A DNA stretch of 64,000 bases from an uncultured Erysipelotrichaceae bacterium (GCA_947167125.1 CAMVGT010000004.1:1-64000), one strand, 5' to 3'; shown: positions 35,504 to 48,760, numbered from the stretch's first letter. The notes: generated by a model from the sequence alone, not told the origin. Program-made: numbers and translations.

Positions 35504-36928
35504 ATGACAGCATATCATCTTGCGGTGGACATCGGTGCTTCTTCAGGAAGACATATCATCGGCTGGCTGGAAAACGGAAAGCTTCAGCTGAAGGAAATCT
35601 ACCGTTTCGAAAACAGACTGATTGAAAAGAACGGACATCTCTGCTGGGATATCGACGGACTGGCGGAACATGTGATTCAGGGAATTACCGCATGCGCAGA
35701 AGCAGGATTCGCTCCGGCAACGATGGGAATCGACACCTGGGCTGTGGACTTTGTTCTTCTGGATCAAAACGGAAACAGAATTTCAGACGCGGTTGCCTAC
35801 CGCGATGAAAGAACCAATACAGTCCGCAGGGAACTGGAAGAAAAAGGAATTCTTTCCTTTGAGGAACATTATGAAAAAACCGGCATTCAGTATCAGAAAT
35901 TCAATACTGTCTATCAGCTGACGGCATTGAAAAATGAACATCCCGAACAGCTGGAACAGGCAGAATGCATGTTAATGATTCCGGATTATCTCAATTATCT
36001 TCTGACCGGTAAGAAAGCACAGGAATACACCAACGCGAGCACAACCGCACTGGTGAATGCATATACAAAAAACTGGGATCAGGATCTGATTCATAAACTC
36101 GGTCTTCCCGGAAAGATCTTCCTGCCGATTGCGGAAGCAGGAACGGTCCTTGGCGAATTCAGTGAAGAAATCAGGGAAAGAACCGGACTGAACATGAAGG
36201 TGATCCTGCCGGCAACACATGATACCGGCAGCGCGTTCCTGGCGGTTCCGGCAAAAGATGAAAACGCGGTCTTCCTTTCTTCCGGCACATGGTCTTTGCT
36301 CGGTGTGGAAAACCGTGAACCGATCACAAGTGTTTCGAGCATGGAACAGAATTTCACCAACGAAGGCGGATATGAATACCGTTACCGCTATCTGAAAAAC
36401 ATCATGGGTCTCTGGATGATTCAGAACATCCGCAAAGAACTCGCAGATGAAAACGGAAACCGTCCTTCCTTCCCGAAGCTGATTGAAGAAGCGGAAAACG
36501 CAAAGGAATTCACCGCACTGCTCGATGTGGATGAAGACAGATTCCTGGCACCGGAATCCATGATTGAGGAAGTAAAGAAGGCATGCGCTGACAGCGGCCA
36601 GGCAGTTCCTCAGACAACCGGTGAAGTCATGCGCACCGTATATATTTCCCTGGCGGATGATTACCGCAGGGCAGTGGCTTCGCTTGAAAAGCTGACCGGA
36701 AAGAAATACACATCCATGAACATTGTCGGCGGCGGAAGCCAGGACATGTATCTGAACCAGATGACCGCCAACGCGACAGGGCTTACAGTCTATGCCGGTC
36801 CGACAGAAGGAACTGCACTGGGCAATCTGCTGGTGCAGATGATTGAAGAAAAAGAAATCGACTCTCTTCAGAGCGCAAGAAATATCATTCGCGACAGTTT
36901 TGAAATCAAGGAGGTAAAACCGCAATGA
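35504..36928 (+). CDS. rhaB: Rhamnulokinase
   Basis: A 474-residue FGGY-family kinase that phosphorylates L-rhamnulose at O1. The N-terminus AVDIGASSGRHIIGWLENG and the FGGY core (GIDTWAVDFVLLD, ATHDTGSAFLAVP, NIVGGGSQDMYLNQM) match rhamnulokinases. The start at 35504 lies behind AAAGGAG; a longer frame from 35333 reads through the divergent regulator's start and is rejected. Its stop overlaps the rhaD start by 4 bases. Confidence 0.88.
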   Translation: MTAYHLAVDIGASSGRHIIGWLENGKLQLKEIYRFENRLIEKNGHLCWDIDGLAEHVIQGITACAEAGFAPATMGIDTWAVDFVLLDQNGNRISDAVAYRDERTNTVRRELEEKGILSFEEHYEKTGIQYQKFNTVYQLTALKNEHPEQLEQAECMLMIPDYLNYLLTGKKAQEYTNASTTALVNAYTKNWDQDLIHKLGLPGKIFLPIAEAGTVLGEFSEEIRERTGLNMKVILPATHDTGSAFLAVPAKDENAVFLSSGTWSLLGVENREPITSVSSMEQNFTNEGGYEYRYRYLKNIMGLWMIQNIRKELADENGNRPSFPKLIEEAENAKEFTALLDVDEDRFLAPESMIEEVKKACADSGQAVPQTTGEVMRTVYISLADDYRRAVASLEKLTGKKYTSMNIVGGGSQDMYLNQMTANATGLTVYAGPTEGTALGNLLVQMIEEKEIDSLQSARNIIRDSFEIKEVKPQ

Positions 36929-37758
36929 GTATTCTCGATGTAAAGTTTGTACAGGGATTTATCAGATTATGCAATGACGGCTGGCTGCAGGGCTGGCATG
37001 AAAGAAACGGCGGCAACCTTTCCTACCGCATCAAGCCGGAAGAGGTTGAAGAAGTGAAGGAATACTTCCATGAGCCTTCCGAATGGAAAGAAATCGGAAC
37101 ATCCGTTCCGGATCTTGCCGGTGAATATTTCATGGTGACAGGTTCGGGAAAATATTTCCGCAATGTCATTCTGGATCCGGAAGACACATCCTGCATCATT
37201 GAGCTGGATGACAAAGGCGAGAACTACAGAATTCTCTGGGGTTTATGCAATGGCGGCAGACCGACAAGCGAACTGCCTTCCCACCTGATGAACCATGAAG
37301 TGAAGAAAAAGGCAAGCAGCGGCACACACAGAGTCATCTACCATGCCCATACAACCAATACGATCGCACTGACATTTGTTCTTCCTCTGAATGACGCAGT
37401 GTTCACAAGAGAGCTCTGGGAAATGGCAACGGAATGTCCGGTTGTCTTCCCGGACGGCGTCGGGGTTGTCGGCTGGATGGTGCCGGGCGGCAGAGATATC
37501 GCAGTTGCGACAAGCGAACTGATGAAGAAATATGATGTTGCGATCTGGGCGCATCACGGCATGTTTGCCAGCGGTCCGGATTTCGATACAACCTTCGGTC
37601 TGATGCATACAGTTGAAAAGAGCGCGGAGATTCTTGTCAAGGTTATGTCCATGGCACCGCGCAAGCTGCAGACGATCACACCGCAGAATTTCCGCGATCT
37701 GGCAAAGGATTTCAATGTCAGTCTGCCGGAAGAGTTCTTATTTGAGAAAGGAGAATGA
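36925..37758 (+). CDS. rhaD: Rhamnulose-1-phosphate aldolase
   Basis: A 277-residue zinc-dependent class II aldolase that splits L-rhamnulose 1-phosphate into dihydroxyacetone phosphate and L-lactaldehyde. WLQGWHERNGGNLSYRI, VTGSGKYFRNV, LWGLCNGGRPTSELPSH, metal ligands in YHAHTTN and WAHHGMF, and VVFPDGVGVVGWMVPG follow E. coli RhaD closely. Coupled to rhaB by an ATGA overlap. Confidence 0.9.
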   Translation: MSILDVKFVQGFIRLCNDGWLQGWHERNGGNLSYRIKPEEVEEVKEYFHEPSEWKEIGTSVPDLAGEYFMVTGSGKYFRNVILDPEDTSCIIELDDKGENYRILWGLCNGGRPTSELPSHLMNHEVKKKASSGTHRVIYHAHTTNTIALTFVLPLNDAVFTRELWEMATECPVVFPDGVGVVGWMVPGGRDIAVATSELMKKYDVAIWAHHGMFASGPDFDTTFGLMHTVEKSAEILVKVMSMAPRKLQTITPQNFRDLAKDFNVSLPEEFLFEKGE

Positions 37759-37760
37759 TC

Positions 37761-39182
37761 ATGTTAGTTGAAACCAAAGCAAGAGTCGGCGTCTTCTCAA
37801 TCGCGCTCGGCGCATATCTTCCTCAGTTCCCGTCCCTGGTTCCTGAATTTGAAGGCCAGTATGAAGCATTCAAAAAGACAATTCCGGACAGTGTTGAACT
37901 GATTGACGGCGGCATTGTCACAACCAAGGAACAGTCCATGGCGGCAGGTGACAAATTCCGCGCTGCCGATGTCGACCTGGTCATCATGCAGCTGCTGACA
38001 TACGCGACCAGCTATAACATGCTGCCGGCAGTCAGAGACCTTGATGTTCCGGTTGTTCTTGTCAATGTGCAGAAGCTGAAGGCTCCTGATTACGCACATA
38101 CAGACAACGCGAAGTGGCTTGGCGAACTCTATGCCTGCGGCGCGGTCGGTGAAATGACAGCAGACCTCAACAGAGCAGGAAAAAGATGCGCAGTTGTCAC
38201 AGGCGTTGTCGAAGGCGGCGATCCTGCAGTTGCTAAGGAAATTGAGGAATGGTGCAAAGCTGCACAGGTCAGAAGAAGATTCCGCGATACCAACATTGCC
38301 CAGATCGGCAGACCCTATCCGGGCATGATGGACCTCTACATCGATGAAACCAATCTCTATCACAGAATGTGGCTGTATACAAAGCAGTTCGACTGGGAAA
38401 AGATGTGGGCAATCGCTGACAATATCACAGATGAAGACGCAATCCGCGCAAAGGCGGAAGACATCCTTGATACATTTGAAATCGAAGGCGGCGGCACAGT
38501 TGAAAAAGTCTGGGATATGGCAAAGTATGTTGTTGCCTTTGAACAGTGGGTCAAAGATGAAAAGCTCGGACTTGTCGCTTCCCATTATGACGGATTCGCG
38601 CAGGGAGTTGCCGGAAAACTGGATTCCATGTTAATCCCGGCATTCTCGATGCTGATCAAGCAGGGAACTGCATGCGCAGTTGAAGGCGACATCAAAGTCG
38701 CGATGGCAATGTCCATTCTCAAGACATTCGCCGGAACAGGCCAGCTTTCCGAAATGTATTCGATCGACTTCAACGAAGATATCTGCATCATCGGCCACAG
38801 CGGAAGCGGTGATGCGGACATCTCTCAGGCGCATAAGCCGACAATGAAGATTGTTCCGGTATTCCATGGAAAAACAGGCGGCGGCTATCTGACACAGTTC
38901 TATCCGCCGGTCGGCCCTGTTACCTATCTTGCAATCACCCAGGACAGAGACGGACATTTCAAGTTTGTCTGTGCTGAAGGTGTCAATGAAGAAGGCCCGA
39001 TCTTCACATTCGGCGATACCAACATGAGAACCAGATTCTCAATCGGCGCAAGAGAATTTGTCAATAAGTGGTCCGAAGCAGGTCCTACCCATCATATGGC
39101 AGCTGCCATCGGCAGACATATTGACACAATCGTCAAGGTAGCGAAGATCTTCAACATTCCGGTTGAAATCATTACACGGTAA
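37761..39182 (+). CDS. L-arabinose/L-fucose isomerase-fold protein, probable rhamnose isomerase substitute
   Basis: A 473-residue member of the AraA/FucI superfamily. The N-terminal domain (VGVFSIALGAYLPQFP) and the central VDLVIMQLLTYATS are Rossmann-like. VEGDIKVAMAM, IIGHSGSGD and THHMAAAIGRH hold candidate metal ligands (Glu, His, His). It closes the rhaB-rhaD operon where rhaA would be expected, yet is unlike RhaA. I infer it isomerises L-rhamnose or a related 6-deoxysugar. I chose the third codon ATG (37761), 7 bases after AGGAG, over the ATG at 37755. Confidence 0.7.
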   Translation: MLVETKARVGVFSIALGAYLPQFPSLVPEFEGQYEAFKKTIPDSVELIDGGIVTTKEQSMAAGDKFRAADVDLVIMQLLTYATSYNMLPAVRDLDVPVVLVNVQKLKAPDYAHTDNAKWLGELYACGAVGEMTADLNRAGKRCAVVTGVVEGGDPAVAKEIEEWCKAAQVRRRFRDTNIAQIGRPYPGMMDLYIDETNLYHRMWLYTKQFDWEKMWAIADNITDEDAIRAKAEDILDTFEIEGGGTVEKVWDMAKYVVAFEQWVKDEKLGLVASHYDGFAQGVAGKLDSMLIPAFSMLIKQGTACAVEGDIKVAMAMSILKTFAGTGQLSEMYSIDFNEDICIIGHSGSGDADISQAHKPTMKIVPVFHGKTGGGYLTQFYPPVGPVTYLAITQDRDGHFKFVCAEGVNEEGPIFTFGDTNMRTRFSIGAREFVNKWSEAGPTHHMAAAIGRHIDTIVKVAKIFNIPVEIITR

Positions 39183-39191
39183 AAAAGAAAA

Positions 39192-39209
39192 GATGCCTCC
39201 CGGCATCTG
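39192..39209 (-). terminator. Terminator for the LysR gene
   Basis: On the minus strand AGATGCC pairs with GGCATCT and is followed by TTTTCTTTTTT. Confidence 0.65.
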
Positions 39210-39215
39210 ATTAAG

Positions 39216-39246
39216 ACATTGGCAGGTGTGTCAGTGTCTTTTTTAT
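39216..39246 (+). terminator. Terminator of the rhamnose operon
   Basis: GACATTG (39216-39222) pairs with CAGTGTC (39233-39239, one G-T pair), then a T run that overlaps the end of the convergent LysR gene. Confidence 0.6.
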
Positions 39247-40127
39247 TCGGTTTCACCGACCTGTTTTTCAAGCGTATCCAGGAAAAGCTGCGCCTGCCGC
39301 GAAAAGATCTGAAACTTTCTGTGAATGATAAACATGCGGGTTGTCAGCGGCGGGACAATCGGACGGAATACAATACTGCCGTCTTCAGAACTGTCCGCGA
39401 GATGTTCAAAAGACAGACAGTATCCGAATCCTTCCTCCGCAAGAAGAATCGAATTATGTGCAAGGTCATAGGTCGAAACGATGTGCATCCGGTGTGCGTC
39501 ATCACCGAAGAAGCGCCCGAGATCTTTCTGCATTGCCTGCCTTGAAACATGAAGAGGCAGATCAAGAAGATCGCTTTTTGCAACGCTGTTTTTTTCCGCA
39601 AGAGGATCATCTTTCCTCATCCAGACACCCCATCTGTCTTCCAGGGGCAGGGCGAGCGAGCGGTACTTTGCATGGTCCGGATCTTCCGCTATGACAAGAT
39701 AATCCAGAAAGCCGCTGTCGAGTTTTTCCTTGAGCATTTCCGTATCGCCGGTATACATGTGATAGCGGATCAATGGATACTCATCTTTCAGCGCATTCAT
39801 AGTCTGCCCGAGAATTCTCACAGGTTCGCCTTCCGCCGCCCCGATCCGGATATCTCCTTCAACCGTTTCTTCGTTTCTTCTGAATTCATCCAGGGTCTGA
39901 TCGGCCATTGAGACGATATCTTCTGCCCTTAAACGCAGACGGATGCCGTCATTGGTCAGACGGACAGAATAATTTGAACGTACAAACAGTTTGGTTCCGA
40001 GTTCTTCTTCGAGCTCTTTCATTGCACGGGAAAGAGACGGCTGGGAAATATGCAGAGAACGTGCAGCGCGGGTGATGCTTTCATCACGGGCTACCTGAAT
40101 AAAATAGCGAAGTACACGGATATCCAT
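39243..40127 (-). CDS. LysR-family transcriptional regulator
   Basis: A 294-residue regulator with the N-terminal winged helix (MDIRVLRYFIQVARDES, then ITRAARSLHISQPSLSRAMKELEEEL) and a periplasmic-binding-like effector domain. The start at 40127 lies behind GGAGGTATACT; the frame open to 40277 has no site. It diverges from the small protein and GH1-AEC-AKR-GH1 operon across about 90 AT-rich bases with several ATATC/GATAT palindromic stretches, so it probably controls that operon. Confidence 0.85.
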   Translation of the reverse strand: MDIRVLRYFIQVARDESITRAARSLHISQPSLSRAMKELEEELGTKLFVRSNYSVRLTNDGIRLRLRAEDIVSMADQTLDEFRRNEETVEGDIRIGAAEGEPVRILGQTMNALKDEYPLIRYHMYTGDTEMLKEKLDSGFLDYLVIAEDPDHAKYRSLALPLEDRWGVWMRKDDPLAEKNSVAKSDLLDLPLHVSRQAMQKDLGRFFGDDAHRMHIVSTYDLAHNSILLAEEGFGYCLSFEHLADSSEDGSIVFRPIVPPLTTRMFIIHRKFQIFSRQAQLFLDTLEKQVGETE

Positions 40128-40215
40128 AGTATACCTCCATAGATATTCTAGCATTGAATAACTAACTATGTATATTCGATATTTGATATATCTTGTTCCT
40201 GCATTTAGATTATAG

Positions 40216-41909
<1,694 letters not shown>

Positions 41910-41916
41910 TAAAAGC

Positions 41917-41942
41917 AGACTGCCGGCATTGACCGGCAGTCT
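41917..41942 (+). other. Intercistronic hairpin
   Basis: AGACTGCCGG and CCGGCAGTCT form a perfect 10-base stem around CATTGA. Only TTTG follows, so it may act as an mRNA-processing or partial-termination site between GH1 and the carrier gene. Confidence 0.6.
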
Positions 41943-41969
41943 TTGAATGCGGAAGAAAGGGACAAAGAT

Positions 41970-42902
41970 ATGAATGTTCTGACTACATTATTTCCGGTAT
42001 TCTTTATGATGGCACTCGGCGCAGTGTCAAGAATACGCGGATGGATTACCCCGGTGCAGAAGGAAGGCGCCAGAAGTCTTGTCTTCGGTGTCCTGTTTCC
42101 GGTATTGATTTTCAATGCAATCTTTACATCGAAACTTTCCGGTACAACTGCGCTGATTATTCTCTATGTCACATGTGCATTCATTCTGGCATACCTGATC
42201 GGAAAACTCGTTTCAAAGTTTACAGGTGACAGATACGGCCATCTGACTCCGTATCTGATGACAACATGCGAAGGCGGCAATGTGGCACTTCCGTTATATT
42301 CGACGATTGTCGGAGCAGGGTACGCGATCAATGTGGTCACATTCGATATGGCAGGAACGATTATCGCGTTCATCCTGATTCCTGCTCTGATTACAGCGAA
42401 GACTTCCGGGTCCATGGACACAAAGCAGATGCTGAAAAAGATCTTTACCAACTCATTTGTGGTCGCAGCAGGACTCGGTCTTCTCTGCAATCTGAGCGGT
42501 CTGTACGGCATTCTGGAAACATCTGCGCTTTTCGATCTTTACACCGGAACCGTCAATACGATTCTTGCGCCGATTTCCGGCGTGATCCTCTTTACACTCG
42601 GCTACGATCTTAATGCTTCGGCGGAAATGATCGGCCCGATCGCAAAAGCAGCACTGGTCAGAATCTTCTGCGGCGCACTCACAATCGGAGGCTTCTTCCT
42701 TCTCTTCCCGTCTTTGATGACTGATCCCATCTATCGGACAGCAGTGATTCTCTATTTCATGAGTCCGACCGGATTTGCGCTGCCGACCCAGCTCAAGCCG
42801 CTGGTCAAAGATGAATCGGAAGAAGCGTTCATGTCTTCCTTCATTTCAATCTTCATGATCATTACCCTGATCGTCTATGTTATTGTTGCATTAACCTATT
42901 GA
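41970..42902 (+). CDS. AEC-family carrier
   Basis: A 310-residue membrane protein with about ten hydrophobic segments of the auxin-efflux-carrier/MleP-MdcF family (LFPVFFMMALGAVSR, TCEGGNVALPLYS, PTGFALPTQLKPL). Members move organic anions. Here it lies between two GH1 genes and an aldo-keto reductase, so it may export an acidic aglycone or fermentation product. The start at 41970 follows AAAGGGACAAAG. Substrate unknown. Confidence 0.78.
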   Translation: MNVLTTLFPVFFMMALGAVSRIRGWITPVQKEGARSLVFGVLFPVLIFNAIFTSKLSGTTALIILYVTCAFILAYLIGKLVSKFTGDRYGHLTPYLMTTCEGGNVALPLYSTIVGAGYAINVVTFDMAGTIIAFILIPALITAKTSGSMDTKQMLKKIFTNSFVVAAGLGLLCNLSGLYGILETSALFDLYTGTVNTILAPISGVILFTLGYDLNASAEMIGPIAKAALVRIFCGALTIGGFFLLFPSLMTDPIYRTAVILYFMSPTGFALPTQLKPLVKDESEEAFMSSFISIFMIITLIVYVIVALTY

Positions 42903-42911
42903 TGACAGATT

Positions 42912-45208
<2,297 letters not shown>

Positions 45209-45334
45209 CCGGCATTCATTTCGAAAGCACGGTACGGTTTTAAAGACATACCGTATTCCATGAGGAATATGCGGGAAAACAATCGGTGTCCGGGATTCCA
45301 CCGGCACTGCCGCAAATAATCTGAAAAAGTAAGA

Positions 45335-45373
45335 TCTGTCTCTTTGCGGAATACCGCAGGGAGACAGGTTTTT
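45335..45373 (+). terminator. Terminator of the GH1-AEC-AKR-GH1 operon
   Basis: CTGTCTC/GAGACAG and the inner TGCGG/CCGCA form a long stem followed by TTTTTG. It lies about 130 bases after the GH1 stop; the gap 45209-45507 holds no gene that I can see. Confidence 0.72.
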
Positions 45374-45507
45374 GTTATACCCGGTTCATCTGCTGTCTGC
45401 GGCATGGTGAGTGGCTGAATGAAGTGCAGAAGAAAACGCGTTGCTGCCACTGCATGCGGTTTTCACGGAGCAGACAGACGATATGCTTATGTACATATCA
45501 TTTTTCT

Positions 45508-45535
45508 TTGCCGGCATTTATTGATTTGGTATATT
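45508..45535 (+). promoter_or_regulatory. Candidate promoter of the lectin-like gene
   Basis: TTGCCG (45508-45513), 16 bases, TATATT (45530-45535), about 27 bases before the start codon. Confidence 0.45.
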
Positions 45536-45561
45536 CTGAAGGAAGAAAGGATACCGATAAT

Positions 45562-46170
45562 ATGATGATTGATGAAATGAATGTGACAGCTGTTCATACA
45601 AGAGCTTCTGATGTTTTGCTGAACGGCGAAAAGGTCCTGCGTGTTGAGAAACATGAAAAACTGGATATCTTTGATGAAAACACATACGTACTTGTGAACG
45701 GTGTTCAGTTTCATAACGGGACGATTGAAGTGAAAATGCTGAGCCGTCTGCTTCCGGATGCACCGGATTTTGCAAGGGGATTTATCGGCATTGTTTTCCG
45801 TGTAAATGAAAACGGATCGGAATTTGAGTCCTATTATGTCCGGCCTACAAACGGAAGGCATCCCGATCCGGTCCGTGCTTCTCACGGCAGCCAGTATTTT
45901 TCCTATCCCGGATATACATTTGCCTATTTCCGTGAACACGGAATTACCGGTTATGAAGCACCCTGTGACATCGGATTGGATGAATGGATCGATCTGAAAG
46001 CTGTGATTCATGATGAAAATGCAGAATTCTATGTCAATGATATGGAAAATCCGGTTCTGTGTGTGAACGGAATGAAGCACGGCAAAGGAATCAAAGGCGG
46101 ACTTGGATTCTATGTGGATACAGGCACAGAAGCTTTCTATAAAGACCTGAAAGTAACCGCGGATGATTGA
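45562..46170 (+). CDS. Concanavalin-A-like lectin/glucanase-fold protein
   Basis: A 202-residue soluble protein built of beta strands, with the LamG/DUF1080-type pattern: GVQFHNGTIEVKML, FIGIVFRVNENGSEFESYYVRP, then GLDEWIDLKAVIHDENAEFYVN and GLGFYVDTGTEAFYKDLKV. The fold binds or cleaves glycans. It has no signal peptide, so it would act inside the cell on an imported saccharide. No catalytic motif can be claimed. The start is the ATG at 45562 or the next codon (45565). Confidence 0.65.
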   Translation: MMIDEMNVTAVHTRASDVLLNGEKVLRVEKHEKLDIFDENTYVLVNGVQFHNGTIEVKMLSRLLPDAPDFARGFIGIVFRVNENGSEFESYYVRPTNGRHPDPVRASHGSQYFSYPGYTFAYFREHGITGYEAPCDIGLDEWIDLKAVIHDENAEFYVNDMENPVLCVNGMKHGKGIKGGLGFYVDTGTEAFYKDLKVTADD

Positions 46171-46236
46171 AAAGATCGCCCATACTGACTGTTTTTGTCT
46201 ATAATAAGTTCCGTAACAATACGGAGCTTTTTTCAG

Positions 46237-47043
46237 ATGAAATATATATTTTTAACTGCTGCTGCTTTCGCGGTCTGTATCGCCGCCGGATTTCTGCTGA
46301 CAAAACTGATCTGGCGGAACGCAAATCTTTCACGGAAAAAGCTGGTGCTTCGTTCCATCCTTCTCGCTATGGCTGCAGCAATTGCAGTAACAGGATCGTA
46401 TTTATCGGTTTACTATCATGCCGACCCGGAATGCGAAACCTGTCTCATAAGTTCGGATTCGGTAAATGTTGAAGAAATCAGATCCGGATATTTCTTTGAC
46501 GGAAAGGGTACAGAGCAGGCTTTGATTTTCTACCCCGGCGCAAAAGTCGATACAAAGGCTTATGCACCGTTAATGTATGAAATTGCGGAAAACGGAACGG
46601 ATTGTTTTCTGATTAAAATGCCGGCGCATATGGCGGTACTTGGCATCAATAAAGCAGAGGCTGTCATGAATGAGTATTCCTATGACAGCTGGTATCTCAG
46701 CGGCCATTCATTGGGCGGAACAGCTGCTTCTCTGTTTGCAGTGAATCATCCCGAAAAAGTGGACGGTCTGATACTTCTGGCATCCTATCCGACAAAGGAA
46801 ATCAGCGACAGCATCGGACTGCTGTCTGTTTACGGAGAAAACGACGGATGCCTGGAAAAAGAAGTCTATGAAGAAAATAAAAAATTCTGGCCGTCTGATT
46901 CTGCAGAATATGTAATCGAAGGCGGCAATCATGCGGACTTCGGTTTATATGGTGCACAAAGAGGAGACGGACAGGCGGAAATCACCCCGGAAGAACAGAT
47001 CAGGGAAACAGCAGATCAGATTCTGACATTTACCGGAAACTGA
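46237..47043 (+). CDS. Membrane-anchored alpha/beta hydrolase
   Basis: A 268-residue protein with two N-terminal hydrophobic segments (4-24, 38-58) and an outward-facing alpha/beta-hydrolase domain. The catalytic triad is Ser in SGHSLGGTA, Asp in VYGENDGC and His in EGGNHADF, as in the family related to dienelactone hydrolase-like esterases. The substrate is unknown. GGAG lies rather far (12 bases) before the ATG; the CCGT/ACGG hairpin with T run at 46210-46232 may instead end the previous transcript. Confidence 0.78.
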   Translation: MKYIFLTAAAFAVCIAAGFLLTKLIWRNANLSRKKLVLRSILLAMAAAIAVTGSYLSVYYHADPECETCLISSDSVNVEEIRSGYFFDGKGTEQALIFYPGAKVDTKAYAPLMYEIAENGTDCFLIKMPAHMAVLGINKAEAVMNEYSYDSWYLSGHSLGGTAASLFAVNHPEKVDGLILLASYPTKEISDSIGLLSVYGENDGCLEKEVYEENKKFWPSDSAEYVIEGGNHADFGLYGAQRGDGQAEITPEEQIRETADQILTFTGN

Positions 47044-47126
47044 TATGATATATGTACAGGCAGCTCCGTAATGATGATTCTTATATGTTTTCAGGCTGGT
47101 GAATGATAATGCAAAGGAGGAAAAAC

Positions 47127-47294
47127 ATGAATCCGGACAGAACTGAAACAAAGATTGAAGAAACAGAACGCAAAGAAGCGGAAACTCTCAGCATGGAAGA
47201 TCTTGAAAAGGTTGACGGTGCAGGCAATCCTTTTGCCGATGTGCCGCGTGTACCGTTAAAGGAGATTGATGATAAAATCCGCAATAACGGCTGA
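47127..47294 (+). CDS. Small peptide with a double-glycine-like leader
   Basis: A 55-residue peptide behind a consensus AAAGGAGG site (6-base spacing), which supports real translation. Residues 1-33 are charged and end in LSMEDLEKVDGAG, close to the L-s-x-e-E-L-x-x-V-x-G-G/A leader end of exported bacteriocins and RiPP precursors. The rest (NPFADVPRVP to IRNNG, 22 residues) has no Cys, Ser or Thr, so it cannot be a lanthipeptide. No peptidase-ABC transporter is adjacent; a MATE pump gene lies next door on the other strand. Role unknown: signal, bacteriocin-like peptide or other secreted factor. Confidence 0.7.
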   Translation: MNPDRTETKIEETERKEAETLSMEDLEKVDGAGNPFADVPRVPLKEIDDKIRNNG

Positions 47295-47347
47295 ACCGAC
47301 AGCCGTATTGATCCAATCATGTAAACGGAAATCATAATTGAGAAACA

Positions 47348-47379
47348 GAAAAAAGTGCGTGCAGATGCAGGCACTTTTC
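47348..47379. terminator. Terminator between convergent genes
   Basis: AAAAGTGC plus TGC pairs with GCA plus GCACTTTT, giving A and T tracts that suit both directions. Confidence 0.7.
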
Positions 47380-47404
47380 ATATGGAAATCTGTTTTTATA
47401 ACGC

Positions 47405-48760
47405 TCAGTATCCGCCCTGTTCTGAATAGCGTTTCTGCTGGCGGATATAATATGTCACCATCAGAAGGCATGTGACCATCCATCCGACCGGATAGCCGAA
47501 GCCGACTGTAACCGGGGTGTTGGAGATGAAGCGGGTCATGATGAAGAGATAGGTCTGACGGATTGCGACAAATCCTGTCAGCATCAGGATCATCGGTCCT
47601 CTTGAATCGCCGCGTCCTCTTAAAGCTGCGGCAAGCACCTGGTTGATGCAGTTGGTAAGCATGAAGAAGACGTTTGTTCTTAAGAAGATGGCTCCCCAGC
47701 TGACAACTTCCGGATCGTTTGTAAACAGGGAAACAGAAGGGGAGGCGAAGATGAAGATGACTGCCGCGATGCCACCTGTGACAAGAAGCGTCAGCACGTT
47801 GGCTGTGATGGTACCCTGGTGGGCACGCTTGAATTTGCCGGCACCGATATTCTGGGAAACAAATGTTGTGGCAGCCATTGCCATGGAACTCATCGGCAGC
47901 ATGATAAACATATCGATCTTGTTGTAGCAGCTCCATCCTGCCATGACAGCGGAACCGAAGTAGTTGATATACGACTGCACAAAGACATTGGAGAAGCTTG
48001 TAATCACTGACTGAATGGCAGTCGGCAGACCGACACCGAACACCCGTCCGAGAATTTCCGTATCAATCTTCATGTCCCTGAGTGTGAATTTATAGACATC
48101 ATCTGTACGGATCAGAAGAATCAGTACAAGCGCTGCCGAGATGAACTGCGCAATGATTGTCGCAAGAGCGACACCGGCAATTCCAAGATGGAAAATCAAT
48201 ACAAAGGCAAGGTCGAGAACGATATTGACGATGCTTGTCAGAATCAGGAAATACAGAGGTCTTATTGTATCGCCGACCGCTCTCAGGATGCCGCTGCCGA
48301 TGTTGTAGATCATCAGACCGGAAATGCCGGCAAAATAAATGCGAAGGTAAGTAACAGCGCTGGAAAAGACATCATCCGGTGTGCTCATCATGTGAAGCAT
48401 CGGTTTTACCAGTGCTATGCTCAGTGCCGTAAAGACCACGCACAGGATAAAAGTGGATGTCATGACGGTTTCCACTGCATCATGGAGACGTTCCATATTC
48501 TTCGAGCCGAAGAACCGGCCGATAATAACGCCGGCACCGACGGAAAACCCGTTAAAGAAGAATACAAACAGATTGACAATCATTGTCGTTGATCCGACTG
48601 CGGCCAGGGCCTGTGTGCCGACGAAGTTTCCGACAACGATGGAGTCAACGGTGTTATAAAGCATCTGGAAAATATTGCCCAGCATCAGAGGCAGGGAAAA
48701 CATAATGATCTGTTTCGCGATATTGCCGCTGGTCAGATCTTTCGCGGTTGTTTTTGCCAT
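47405..48760 (-). CDS. MATE-family efflux transporter
   Basis: A 451-residue membrane protein with 12 segments in two MatE halves (FSLPLMLGNIFQMLYNTVDSI; AAIQSV-type second half VGLPTAIQSVITSFSNVF). It expels organic cations or drugs using Na+ or H+. The start at 48760 follows AAAGGAAC; an extended frame to 48907 overlaps the divergent HAD gene and lacks a site. Confidence 0.87.
   Translation of the reverse strand: MAKTTAKDLTSGNIAKQIIMFSLPLMLGNIFQMLYNTVDSIVVGNFVGTQALAAVGSTTMIVNLFVFFFNGFSVGAGVIIGRFFGSKNMERLHDAVETVMTSTFILCVVFTALSIALVKPMLHMMSTPDDVFSSAVTYLRIYFAGISGLMIYNIGSGILRAVGDTIRPLYFLILTSIVNIVLDLAFVLIFHLGIAGVALATIIAQFISAALVLILLIRTDDVYKFTLRDMKIDTEILGRVFGVGLPTAIQSVITSFSNVFVQSYINYFGSAVMAGWSCYNKIDMFIMLPMSSMAMAATTFVSQNIGAGKFKRAHQGTITANVLTLLVTGGIAAVIFIFASPSVSLFTNDPEVVSWGAIFLRTNVFFMLTNCINQVLAAALRGRGDSRGPMILMLTGFVAIRQTYLFIMTRFISNTPVTVGFGYPVGWMVTCLLMVTYYIRQQKRYSEQGGY

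Noticed and set aside
35972-36925. 317-residue minus-strand frame opposite rhaB
   Set aside because: Antisense shadow with a Cys/Phe-rich composition and no motif.
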